Made by a program: the position numbers and the translations under genes. A stretch of DNA of 57,273 bases from an uncultured Bacteroides sp. (GTDB taxonomy: Bacteria > Bacteroidota > Bacteroidia > Bacteroidales > Bacteroidaceae), in NCBI GenBank assembly GCA_900552645.1, contig USAN01000013.1, positions 1 to 57,273 on the forward strand, read 5' to 3'. This document shows positions 17,325 to 24,140 of this stretch, in pieces. Every line of letters begins with the position of its first letter. The first letter of the stretch is position 1. Below the pieces are notes generated by a model, which was given only the letters and a program-made list of their open reading frames with translations, had not been told where the DNA came from and did no database searches.

Positions 17325-17396
17325 TTATGGTAAAAAAGAGCCTTCTGCAAATTTTCGTCTATTGGCTATGGTAACACCATATTCTGGTCCTGTCAT
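17325..17396 (-). other. Possible 23-codon ORF or gene remnant
   Basis: ATG to TAA on the minus strand. The peptide opens MTGPEYGVTIANRR and ends KFAEGSFLP. The frame stays open to about 17409 upstream, reading LPIFEFR before the Met. The composition looks protein-like rather than random AT-rich translation, but it is isolated between two terminators and I do not recognise it. It could be the decayed tail of a lost gene. Confidence 0.25.
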
Positions 17397-17428
17397 TCTA
17401 AATTCGAATATTGGTAGTCAAACAAAAA

Positions 17429-17466
17429 AAAAATAGCGTCGTTTAATTATAAACGACGCTATTTTT
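17429..17466 (-). terminator. Terminator of tsaC-clc-fmt
   Basis: About 17-bp stem centred on AATAGCGTCGTTTA with a 4-nt loop. Read on the minus strand it begins 13 bp after the fmt stop and is followed by ten T residues. Confidence 0.9.
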
Positions 17467-17478
17467 TGTATAATAATC

Positions 17479-18453
17479 CTATTCCACAAAATTATCTATT
17501 CCCGAGCGATAACCGCGAAGAAAATCTTCCACATTCATTCTCTTTTTTCCGGCTAACTGCAGTTGCAATATATTTAAGAAGCCATCTTTAACTGCAATTC
17601 TGAAATACGATTTCTGATCGGTATCTATACTTCCAATCTTAAGTAAATGCTTGACATATACCTTTTCTGTATGATATATTTTCAATACCTGCCTAACACC
17701 ATTATCGCTACACAATTCGGTCCACGCTGCAGGATATGGCGACAATCCTCTTACAAAGTCGTATATCTGTTTTACGCTCTTGTTCCAATCTATCCTACAT
17801 GTTTCTTTGAATATTTTAGGAGCAGCACGCAACTCTTCAGTTGCAGCCACCATATCCTCCTGAGGAATAGCTTTAACAGTACCGTCAATTATTGCATCTA
17901 CAGTTTCAGTAACTAAATCTGCCCCTAACATCATAAGTTTGTCATGCACTATTTCTACATTATCTGTATCTTCTATGGGAATTCGTACCTGTTGAATTAC
18001 CTTGCCGGTATCTATCTCATGCTTTAGGAAGAAGGTAGTAATACCCGTTTCTTTATCACCATTTATTACAGCCCAATTTATAGGAGCTGCACCACGATAT
18101 TGAGGAAGCAGAGATGCATGAAGATTAAAGGTTCCGAATCGAGGCATATTCCAAACCACTTCGGGCAACATTCTGAAAGCAACTACAATCTGCAAATCGG
18201 CATTCAATGAACGAAGTTCCTGCACAAAAGATTCATCCTTCAGTTTCTCGGGTTGCAATACTTTTAGTCCCTTCGATACTGCATATTCCTTTACCGGACT
18301 AGGCTGCAATACACTTCCATGACGTCCTACAGCCTTATCGGGCATAGTAATCACTCCTACTACATTATATCCCCCCTCAACAAGTCGTTTTAAACTCTCG
18401 ACTGCAAAATCGGGAGTTCCCATATATACTATCTTTAAATCTTTCTTTTCCAT
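17479..18453 (-). CDS. fmt: Methionyl-tRNA formyltransferase
   Basis: Formylates initiator Met-tRNA with 10-formyl-THF; 324 residues, usual length. The N-terminal formyltransferase fold begins KIVYMGTPDFAVESL. The catalytic signature is N110, H112 and D148 (FNLHASLLPQYRGAAPINWAVINGD ... HEIDTG). A C-terminal OB-like tRNA-binding domain follows from about 210. It is the last gene of tsaC-clc-fmt, 9 bp after clc, with a strong terminator behind it. Confidence 0.96.
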   Translation of the reverse strand: MEKKDLKIVYMGTPDFAVESLKRLVEGGYNVVGVITMPDKAVGRHGSVLQPSPVKEYAVSKGLKVLQPEKLKDESFVQELRSLNADLQIVVAFRMLPEVVWNMPRFGTFNLHASLLPQYRGAAPINWAVINGDKETGITTFFLKHEIDTGKVIQQVRIPIEDTDNVEIVHDKLMMLGADLVTETVDAIIDGTVKAIPQEDMVAATEELRAAPKIFKETCRIDWNKSVKQIYDFVRGLSPYPAAWTELCSDNGVRQVLKIYHTEKVYVKHLLKIGSIDTDQKSYFRIAVKDGFLNILQLQLAGKKRMNVEDFLRGYRSGIDNFVE

Positions 18454-18462
18454 ATATCTTAT

Positions 18463-20262
18463 TTAATCTTCTGAAAAATCGACCAACACCTGACGGTAAG
18501 AGTTAAATATCTTCGATTTCGATACAAAACCTTTATACTTTCCATTTTCATCAATCACAGGAAGATTCCAGGCTTTTGTATCATCAAATATCTTCATAAC
18601 CTCCTCCATAGAATCGTTTATATTTATGCGTGCCGGTGGAGACGTCATAAACTTCTCGACCTTAAATCTATGATATAACTCCTGGCGAAACATTATGTTT
18701 CTTATATCATCAAGAAATACAATACCCAGAAGTTCGCCGTGTTTATCTATAACAGGAAAAATATTTCTTTTGGCCTGAGATATTACCTTTACCATCTCTC
18801 CCAAATCCATATCAGGACTTACACTGTCGAAATCTGTTTCGACTATACTTCCTATATTCATGAGAGTAAGGACAGCCTTATCCTTATGATGAGTTATAAG
18901 TTCTCCCTTCTTGGCCAGTCGCATAGAATAAATACTATGTGGTTCGAATACAATTATAGTAAGATATGCACTTACCGAAACCATCATAAGCGGCAGAAAC
19001 AAATCATATCCTCCGGTAAGTTCGGCTATAAGGAATATTCCTGTAAGCGGTGCATGCATTACACCCGACATTAGGCCTGCCATTCCCAGCAGTGCAAAAT
19101 TCTTTTCGGGTATGTAAGGACCTATATGCAACTCATTGCATAAATGTGAAAATACGAATCCGGTAATGCATCCCAGGAAAAGACTTGGAGCAAAAATACC
19201 ACCGCATCCTCCGCCACCGTTGGTAGCACTTGAAGCAAAAACCTTGAAAACTATAATCATGGAAAGGTAAACCAACAGTAAATTATCAAATCCGTAGAAT
19301 ATTGATTTGTTCATAACCTGATCCCAATCATGATTATTTATACCATTCAGCAACAACTCTATAGTATCATATCCCTCACCAAATAGTGAAGGAAAAAGAA
19401 ATATAAGTGTACTAAGCATTATACCCCCAATAGTCAGTTTTATGTATGGATTACTGAACTTGCCGAATATATTTTCTATCAAATTCATGGAACGAGTAAA
19501 ATACAGAGATACTAATCCACAGGTTATTCCAAGAAATACTACCGAAGGAATCCTTTCCATAAGAAAAGGTTCATCCATATGGAATTTGAACATAGCTTCG
19601 GGCCCTGTAAGTATATACGACATGGTAGCAGCAGTAACGCACGATACCAACAAAGGCAATAACGATGCCATTGTAAGATCAATCATCAATACTTCTAATG
19701 TAAAAACCAGTCCCGCAATAGGTGCCTTGAATATACCTGCAATTGCTCCGGCCGCTCCACAACCTACCAGTAGCATCAAGGTTTTATGATCCATTCTGAA
19801 TATACTTCCCAAATTAGACCCTATAGCCGATCCCGTAAGAACAATAGGAGCCTCGGCACCCACAGATCCACCAAAACCAATAGTTATGGCACTGGCAAAA
19901 ACCGACGACCATGTATTATGTCTTTTTATTCTGCTCTGCTTTCGCGAAATAGCATAAAGTATCTTTGTAACTCCGTGTCCGATATCGTCTTTTACAACAT
20001 ATCTTACAAATAGTCCTGCCAGGAATATACCTACTACCGGATAAACCAGATACAACCAGTTAACCCCCGTAGAGTCAAAATTTTCTGTAAGGAATTCCTT
20101 TATCCACTCAACAAGGAACTTAAGCATCCATGCCGCCAGTGCGGTTATTATACCTACTATAAAGCTTAGTATAAGTACAAAATGCTTCTCTTTAATATTT
20201 TTTTCACGCCATAGGAAAAAGCGTTGCAATAAACTTTTTTTCTCTTCCGATGCTTCGTACAT
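18463..20262 (-). CDS. ClC-family chloride channel/antiporter with two CBS domains
   Basis: Inner-membrane ClC protein of 599 residues. The membrane domain (about 25-440) has the gating glutamate E137 in GSVGAEAPIV and the GGGCGGIFAPSLFLG anion-site segment. The first anion motif, GSGIP in E. coli ClcA, is GHGVT (95-99) here, so His replaces the central Ser, as in many CBS-type bacterial ClCs. Two CBS domains follow (about 465-590) and probably bind nucleotides to control gating. Whether it is a channel or a H+/Cl- antiporter cannot be told from sequence. It lies between tsaC (11 bp) and fmt (9 bp). Confidence 0.93.
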   Translation of the reverse strand: MYEASEEKKSLLQRFFLWREKNIKEKHFVLILSFIVGIITALAAWMLKFLVEWIKEFLTENFDSTGVNWLYLVYPVVGIFLAGLFVRYVVKDDIGHGVTKILYAISRKQSRIKRHNTWSSVFASAITIGFGGSVGAEAPIVLTGSAIGSNLGSIFRMDHKTLMLLVGCGAAGAIAGIFKAPIAGLVFTLEVLMIDLTMASLLPLLVSCVTAATMSYILTGPEAMFKFHMDEPFLMERIPSVVFLGITCGLVSLYFTRSMNLIENIFGKFSNPYIKLTIGGIMLSTLIFLFPSLFGEGYDTIELLLNGINNHDWDQVMNKSIFYGFDNLLLVYLSMIIVFKVFASSATNGGGGCGGIFAPSLFLGCITGFVFSHLCNELHIGPYIPEKNFALLGMAGLMSGVMHAPLTGIFLIAELTGGYDLFLPLMMVSVSAYLTIIVFEPHSIYSMRLAKKGELITHHKDKAVLTLMNIGSIVETDFDSVSPDMDLGEMVKVISQAKRNIFPVIDKHGELLGIVFLDDIRNIMFRQELYHRFKVEKFMTSPPARININDSMEEVMKIFDDTKAWNLPVIDENGKYKGFVSKSKIFNSYRQVLVDFSED

Positions 20263-20273
20263 TTAAAACTCCT

Positions 20274-20849
20274 TTACTCTCTAATAATCTTTATTTCGCC
20301 GGTTTTACCAAGTTTTATTATACTCGAAGGTTTAGGACGCGATGTATCGTCCTGTCGGTAGTTTACTATATAATCTACAGCCTGTTTAATTTCATCACTT
20401 ATTTCATTGAAATTGGCCGCTCCGGGTTGTCCGCTTATATTTGCCGAAGTAGATACAATTGCCTTACGGAAACGGAAACATAGTTGTTTGGAAAATTCCT
20501 CGGATGTAACTCTTATACCTATACTTCCACCATCTCCAAGTAGATTTTGTGCAAGATTTCTTCCTTCATCATATATTATGGTTAGCGGTTTGGTAGTAAA
20601 TTCTATCAGGTCCCATGCTACTTGTGGCACATCCCTTACATAAAAATCTACTTTTACATCGCTATCAACCAATACCAACATAGCTTTGCTATCCTCTCTC
20701 TTCTTTATGTCGTACACACGCTTCACAGCCTCCTCATTTGTAGCATCACAACCTATTCCCCAAACAGTATCAGTAGGATAAAGTATTACACCACCTTTTT
20801 GCATTACCTCGCATGCTTTCTTTATATCATCCTTAAAATCGTATTGCAT
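20274..20849 (-). CDS. tsaC: L-threonylcarbamoyladenylate synthase
   Basis: Sua5/YrdC/YwlC-family enzyme of 191 residues. It makes threonylcarbamoyl-AMP from threonine, bicarbonate and ATP for the t6A37 modification of ANN-decoding tRNAs. It carries the YrdC signature GGVILYPTDTVWGIGCDA and the SIGIRVTSEEFS and IVSTSANISGQPGA segments. It lacks the extra C-terminal Sua5 domain, so TsaC type. It is the first gene of the tsaC-clc-fmt operon, with a TACTTTTG element 29 bp upstream. Confidence 0.93.
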   Translation of the reverse strand: MQYDFKDDIKKACEVMQKGGVILYPTDTVWGIGCDATNEEAVKRVYDIKKREDSKAMLVLVDSDVKVDFYVRDVPQVAWDLIEFTTKPLTIIYDEGRNLAQNLLGDGGSIGIRVTSEEFSKQLCFRFRKAIVSTSANISGQPGAANFNEISDEIKQAVDYIVNYRQDDTSRPKPSSIIKLGKTGEIKIIRE

Positions 20850-20878
20850 AATTTTTACTATTAAAAATTGACAAAGGA

Positions 20879-20886
20879 CAAAAGTA
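20879..20886 (-). promoter_or_regulatory. -7 element of tsaC-clc-fmt
   Basis: TACTTTTG (minus strand) fits TAnnTTTG. It lies between the RND remnant and tsaC. Confidence 0.5.
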
Positions 20887-20899
20887 ACAATTATTTTAT

Positions 20900-21538
20900 T
20901 TATCTATCTGATTTCTTTACCGAAAGTGCAGGAAGAAATAAGAACACACTAATAACAGACATTATAAGGCCACCAATAGTACCGGCTGCCAAAGGAAACC
21001 AAAATGCCTCTTTGTCCTGACCTATCATAAATGGAATAAATCCTAATACGGTAGATACAACTGTAAGAAACACCGGAACCACTTTGGCATTCCAGGCCTT
21101 GGAAAATGCCCTATAGGAAGACAGACGCGGAAAGCGGACGCGGATGGAGTTGTACTAATTGAGAACATATATAGCCGCATTAACCGTTATACCGCACAGA
21201 AGCACGAACGAGGCAAAGCCATCCTGATCGAAGTTCAAATCGAACAGGTAAAATGTGAGGAACACTCCAATGTATGATATGGGTATTACGAAGATAATAG
21301 CCAAGGGCTGCAATAATGAGTTGAACAGAATGGAGGTGATGAAGAATATAATTGCTATGACAACCAGCAGCAACAGGTATTGCGACTTGTCCTTGTCTCC
21401 CCAGTTCCACGATTGCTGCTCGTCATCGGCGGTATAGCCCATAGGTAACCTGGCATTAAATTCTTCGAGGTCCTTCTTCAGAAGTTTCCTACCCTGCTCG
21501 GCCGATCCTATGTACTCGTATTGCAGACAGAGACGAAA
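20900..21538 (-). pseudogene. Truncated RND (AcrB/HAE-type) efflux transporter remnant
   Basis: Only the last ~210 codons of an inner-membrane RND pump of about 1000 residues survive. In a single frame I read LCLQYEYIGSAEQGRKLL, then the MGYTADDEQQSWNWGDKDK linker. Three to four TM segments follow (YLLLLVVIAIIFFITSILF, AIIFVIPISYIGVFLTFYLF, VVPVFLTVVSTVLGFIPFMIG, IGGLIMSVISVFLFLPALSV). An in-frame TAG at 21155-21157 replaces what looks like the Glu of the usual Asn-Glu-Tyr-Asn segment. No frameshift is needed. The 5' break lies about 10 bp from a tandem array of 22-bp palindromes. No partner adaptor or outer-membrane channel gene is nearby. Confidence 0.85.
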
Positions 21539-21550
21539 ACTAGCAAATTA

Positions 21551-21638
21551 TCGTCTCATATATATGAAACGATCGCCCCACTATTATAGAACGATCGTCT
21601 CATATATATGGGACGATAGGTTCATTATAGTGGGACGA
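21551..21638. repeat. Tandem array of four 22-bp near-palindromes
   Basis: Four units of exactly 22 bp start at 21551, 21573, 21595 and 21617. Units 1 and 3 begin TCGTCTCATATATATG and end with an ACGA arm. Units 2 and 4 have a TATTATA- or TTATAGT-type centre and end AACGA or GGGACGA. Each is close to self-complementary (TCGT...ACGA), and the last has a degraded left arm. The array sits between the LysR stop (21676) and the broken end of the RND remnant. It has no spacers of CRISPR type. Confidence 0.85.
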
Positions 21639-21675
21639 TAAAAAATAGAAATAAAGTTGCAGATTTACTTCTATG

Positions 21676-22581
21676 TTATTCCAGCCAGTTATGCATTCTT
21701 TCCCGAACAGCTTTCGATTCGTTAAGTATACGGATAAACTCAAGTGCAGAGTGTTTGCGATAGACATCTTTCAGCATATGTATGCATCCTTCCATCTGAT
21801 TATTGGGTACATCCAGAGGGATTGCAACCAAATTTGGTTCATCGTGAATGGTAGCTTCAGAAAGTATAGTAACCAGATTGCTCTCTCGAATAAGCTTAAG
21901 AAGAATATTCACTTCATTAAGTTCTATACGAATTTTCATATTGTAATCACGTTCGGATAGCATATTTTCCAGAGTATTTCTTGCCTGAAGTCCGCGACTG
22001 GGCAATGCCAATTCGTAGTTTTCGAGTTCGGGCAGAGTTATTTTTTCGAGTGATGCAAGTTGATGGTTATTATGAACTATTACAGATAGATGATTATCGA
22101 ACATAATATGCGATTCTATCTGTTCAAATTTATGAGTGGGACGAAAGGCAAGTACAAAATCTACCTCACGTTTCTGAAGCATTATCATCAACTCGGACAT
22201 AGTCTTATAGAAAATATTGAGCTTAACCTGGGGATAACGCCTCATAAATGATATTACACTCTCTGTAAGTATGGGACTGAACGTATAGGTTACGCCAATA
22301 TTGAGCGTGCCGCTTAGAAGTTCATTAAGATCTCGTATTCGGTCAAAACAGGTCTCGGCCGAACGAATAGTAGAATTGGCATAAGGAAGAAGTTCTTCTC
22401 CTGCCTCGGTAAGAGTTACTTCGTGGCTGTTTCGCTGGAACAGCTGTACCCCCATCTCGTTTTCAAGCTGCTTTATCTGCTGCGAAAGTGTACTCTGTGT
22501 TATGAATAAGGCTTTTGCAGCCTGAGAAAAGTTTAGCGTTTCGGCTGCTTTAGAAAAATACTTCAATTGTCGTAACTCCAT
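21676..22581 (-). CDS. LysR-family transcriptional regulator
   Basis: LysR protein of 301 residues. The N-terminal winged helix (MELRQLKYFSKAAETLNFSQAAKALFITQSTLSQQIKQLE) is followed by a linker helix and a periplasmic-binding-like effector domain (about 90-295). The two OxyR redox cysteines are absent, so it is not OxyR; the effector is unknown. It is the last gene of the operon after split thrE (11-bp gap), so the exporter might be part of its regulon (inference). The stop lies 38 bp from the palindrome array. Confidence 0.9.
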   Translation of the reverse strand: MELRQLKYFSKAAETLNFSQAAKALFITQSTLSQQIKQLENEMGVQLFQRNSHEVTLTEAGEELLPYANSTIRSAETCFDRIRDLNELLSGTLNIGVTYTFSPILTESVISFMRRYPQVKLNIFYKTMSELMIMLQKREVDFVLAFRPTHKFEQIESHIMFDNHLSVIVHNNHQLASLEKITLPELENYELALPSRGLQARNTLENMLSERDYNMKIRIELNEVNILLKLIRESNLVTILSEATIHDEPNLVAIPLDVPNNQMEGCIHMLKDVYRKHSALEFIRILNESKAVRERMHNWLE

Positions 22582-22592
22582 AATTAAATATA

Positions 22593-23081
22593 TTATCGTG
22601 TAGCGTTAAATGATATTTTATTAAATAGGAATATAGGAACCGTAGCACCTATAACCAGTGCAACTACAATAAAGACACACGATAAGCCATTGTAGGAAAA
22701 TAGATAGAAATAGTGTGTAAACATTTGTTCTTCCTTATTACTGAGACACATTATGAGTGCTTCTATTGTACGGTAAGCATACATTCCCGGTATCATAGGT
22801 AACAATGCAGGAAAGGAAAATGTTTCGGCGGGACATTTTGCATAGGGTACTAGGAACACGGCAAGTACGCCAATTGCAAAGGCTGCTACCAGACTGGATC
22901 CTATTATATGTACTTCGTAATATGCATTATGCATAAGGATATAACGGGTGGCATGACCTACCGCTGCTATAAGTGCACAAAACCCATAGGCCTGACGAGG
23001 AGGATTGCTGATACTTGCAAATCCTATTGCAGCTATTGCGGCAAAGAAGCCGTCTTGAAGTATTTCGAATATATAGTTCAT
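22593..23081 (-). CDS. Threonine/serine exporter, ThrE C-terminal half
   Basis: Small inner-membrane protein of 162 residues (ThrE_2/DUF3815 type) with about four to five TM helices (FAAIAAIGFASISN, LVAAFAIGVLAVFLV, FPALLPMIPGMYAYR, VFIVVALVIGATVPIFLF). It carries the MIPGMYAYR signature. In Corynebacterium ThrE this domain is fused to the DUF1212 half; here the two halves are separate genes 7 bp apart and probably form one exporter of threonine, serine or a related small compound. Confidence 0.85.
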   Translation of the reverse strand: MNYIFEILQDGFFAAIAAIGFASISNPPRQAYGFCALIAAVGHATRYILMHNAYYEVHIIGSSLVAAFAIGVLAVFLVPYAKCPAETFSFPALLPMIPGMYAYRTIEALIMCLSNKEEQMFTHYFYLFSYNGLSCVFIVVALVIGATVPIFLFNKISFNATR

Positions 23082-23088
23082 AATTCTA

Positions 23089-23892
23089 TTAAAACCATTT
23101 TATGTTCATAAGGAGCATACCTCCGCACAGTCCTGCCGAAAGCGACGCTGTAAGCACTGCAGCATTCATGAAACGACTATACGAGCTTACGTAATGACCA
23201 TCCAGCAAATCGCTCACCGAATTTATGTAAGGAATGCCGGGTATGAGATATAGTACGCTGGTACCTAATGCCAGTTCGGGAGTAGTGCCAATGGAAAATA
23301 CATAGCCTGCGGCACCAATTACTGAAGAGAAAAAGGCACAGCAAAAAAAGGTAAGGCGTATGTCCATTTTGTCTTCAAGCATTATTTGTTTTAGTCTATA
23401 ACCAGCAAGAGTAGCAGTAAATACTATGAGCATGGATATAAAGTCTCCACCGAAAAGACGACAAAATGATGCATTTGCAAGCGAAGCAAGCAAAAGTACC
23501 ATCCATTTGTTGGCCGGGCGTGTAGTTACTATCTTACTAAACAGTTCTTTTCCCTCATTGAAAGATGTCTTACCATCGGCTATTCTCCAACTGAGTCTGC
23601 TCAAACGGGTATTAATGTCAAAACTTATGCCTGTATGCCTTACCTTCTCGATATTGCTGTAAGAATGGGTATGACTTTCATTCCATACTACCATCTGGAT
23701 ATGTGCCGGAAGTATTACCATTTCGCTTGTAAGATTCCATGCTTGTACCATCCTTTTTACATTTTTCTCTATGCGTATGCAAGTAGCACCACAGCCTAGC
23801 AGCCAGGCGGCATATTCCGAAAGGAATATGCATGCCTCCTTTACCGAAGGCCCTGCCGGTTCTTTACTAGAGGTCGTCATCATCATAAGCAT
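23089..23892 (-). CDS. Threonine/serine exporter, ThrE N-terminal half (DUF1212)
   Basis: A soluble N-terminal part of about 110 residues shows the conserved GCGATCIRIEKNVKRM and ARLSWRIADGK-like segments (here LSRLSWRIADGK). It is followed by five hydrophobic segments ending SDLLDGHYVSSYSRFMNAAVLTASLSAGL. Several Met codons lie at the start (23892, 23886, 23883, 23880); the GTG at 23910 is less likely. I list 23892, but 23880 is equally plausible. All of these overlap the 3' end of the upstream microprotein gene. It works with the adjacent ThrE C-terminal half. Confidence 0.85.
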   Translation of the reverse strand: MLMMMTTSSKEPAGPSVKEACIFLSEYAAWLLGCGATCIRIEKNVKRMVQAWNLTSEMVILPAHIQMVVWNESHTHSYSNIEKVRHTGISFDINTRLSRLSWRIADGKTSFNEGKELFSKIVTTRPANKWMVLLLASLANASFCRLFGGDFISMLIVFTATLAGYRLKQIMLEDKMDIRLTFFCCAFFSSVIGAAGYVFSIGTTPELALGTSVLYLIPGIPYINSVSDLLDGHYVSSYSRFMNAAVLTASLSAGLCGGMLLMNIKWF

Positions 23893-24031
23893 AAATAGAA
23901 TTTTCGTCACAAACTTCTATTATCTTAGTGTCATTACATCCATGATGGCGCTCTTTCTGAATTAGTCTCAGTAACATTGCAAGTAAAAGAGCGCCTGTGG
24001 TTATAGTCCAAACTATCATCTGATTTTCCAT
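23867..24031 (-). CDS. 54-residue single-TM microprotein upstream of thrE
   Basis: ATG at 24031 to TAG at 23867-23869. One TM helix (about residues 5-24, MIVWTITTGALLLAMLLRLI) is followed by a basic then acidic cytoplasmic tail with two cysteines (C32, C41) and a run of four Asp before the final Leu. The 3' end overlaps the thrE start region out of frame (ATGATGATGACGACC), suggesting translational coupling. A TACTTTTG element 26 bp upstream supports transcription from this start. I know no family for it. It might be a regulatory or assembly subunit of the split exporter. Confidence 0.6.
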   Translation of the reverse strand: MENQMIVWTITTGALLLAMLLRLIQKERHHGCNDTKIIEVCDENSIYAYDDDDL

Positions 24032-24057
24032 ATATCTTTACCTATTAAAAACTTGTG

Positions 24058-24065
24058 CAAAAGTA
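24058..24065 (-). promoter_or_regulatory. -7 element of the microprotein-thrE-lysR operon
   Basis: TACTTTTG (minus strand) fits TAnnTTTG, 26 bp before the microprotein start. No good -33 match. Confidence 0.5.
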
Positions 24066-24140
24066 GAGTGTTATATGGGAGACTTATAATTTTTATTAAT
24101 GTATTATTCGATAACGGCTATCGTTATTACCATATGCTGT

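Noticed and set aside
21551..21638. Possible CRISPR array
   Set aside because: Units are contiguous, palindromic and without unique spacers, and no cas gene is in the window.
21676..22581. OxyR-type peroxide sensor
   Set aside because: The paired redox cysteines are missing; only generic LysR features are visible.
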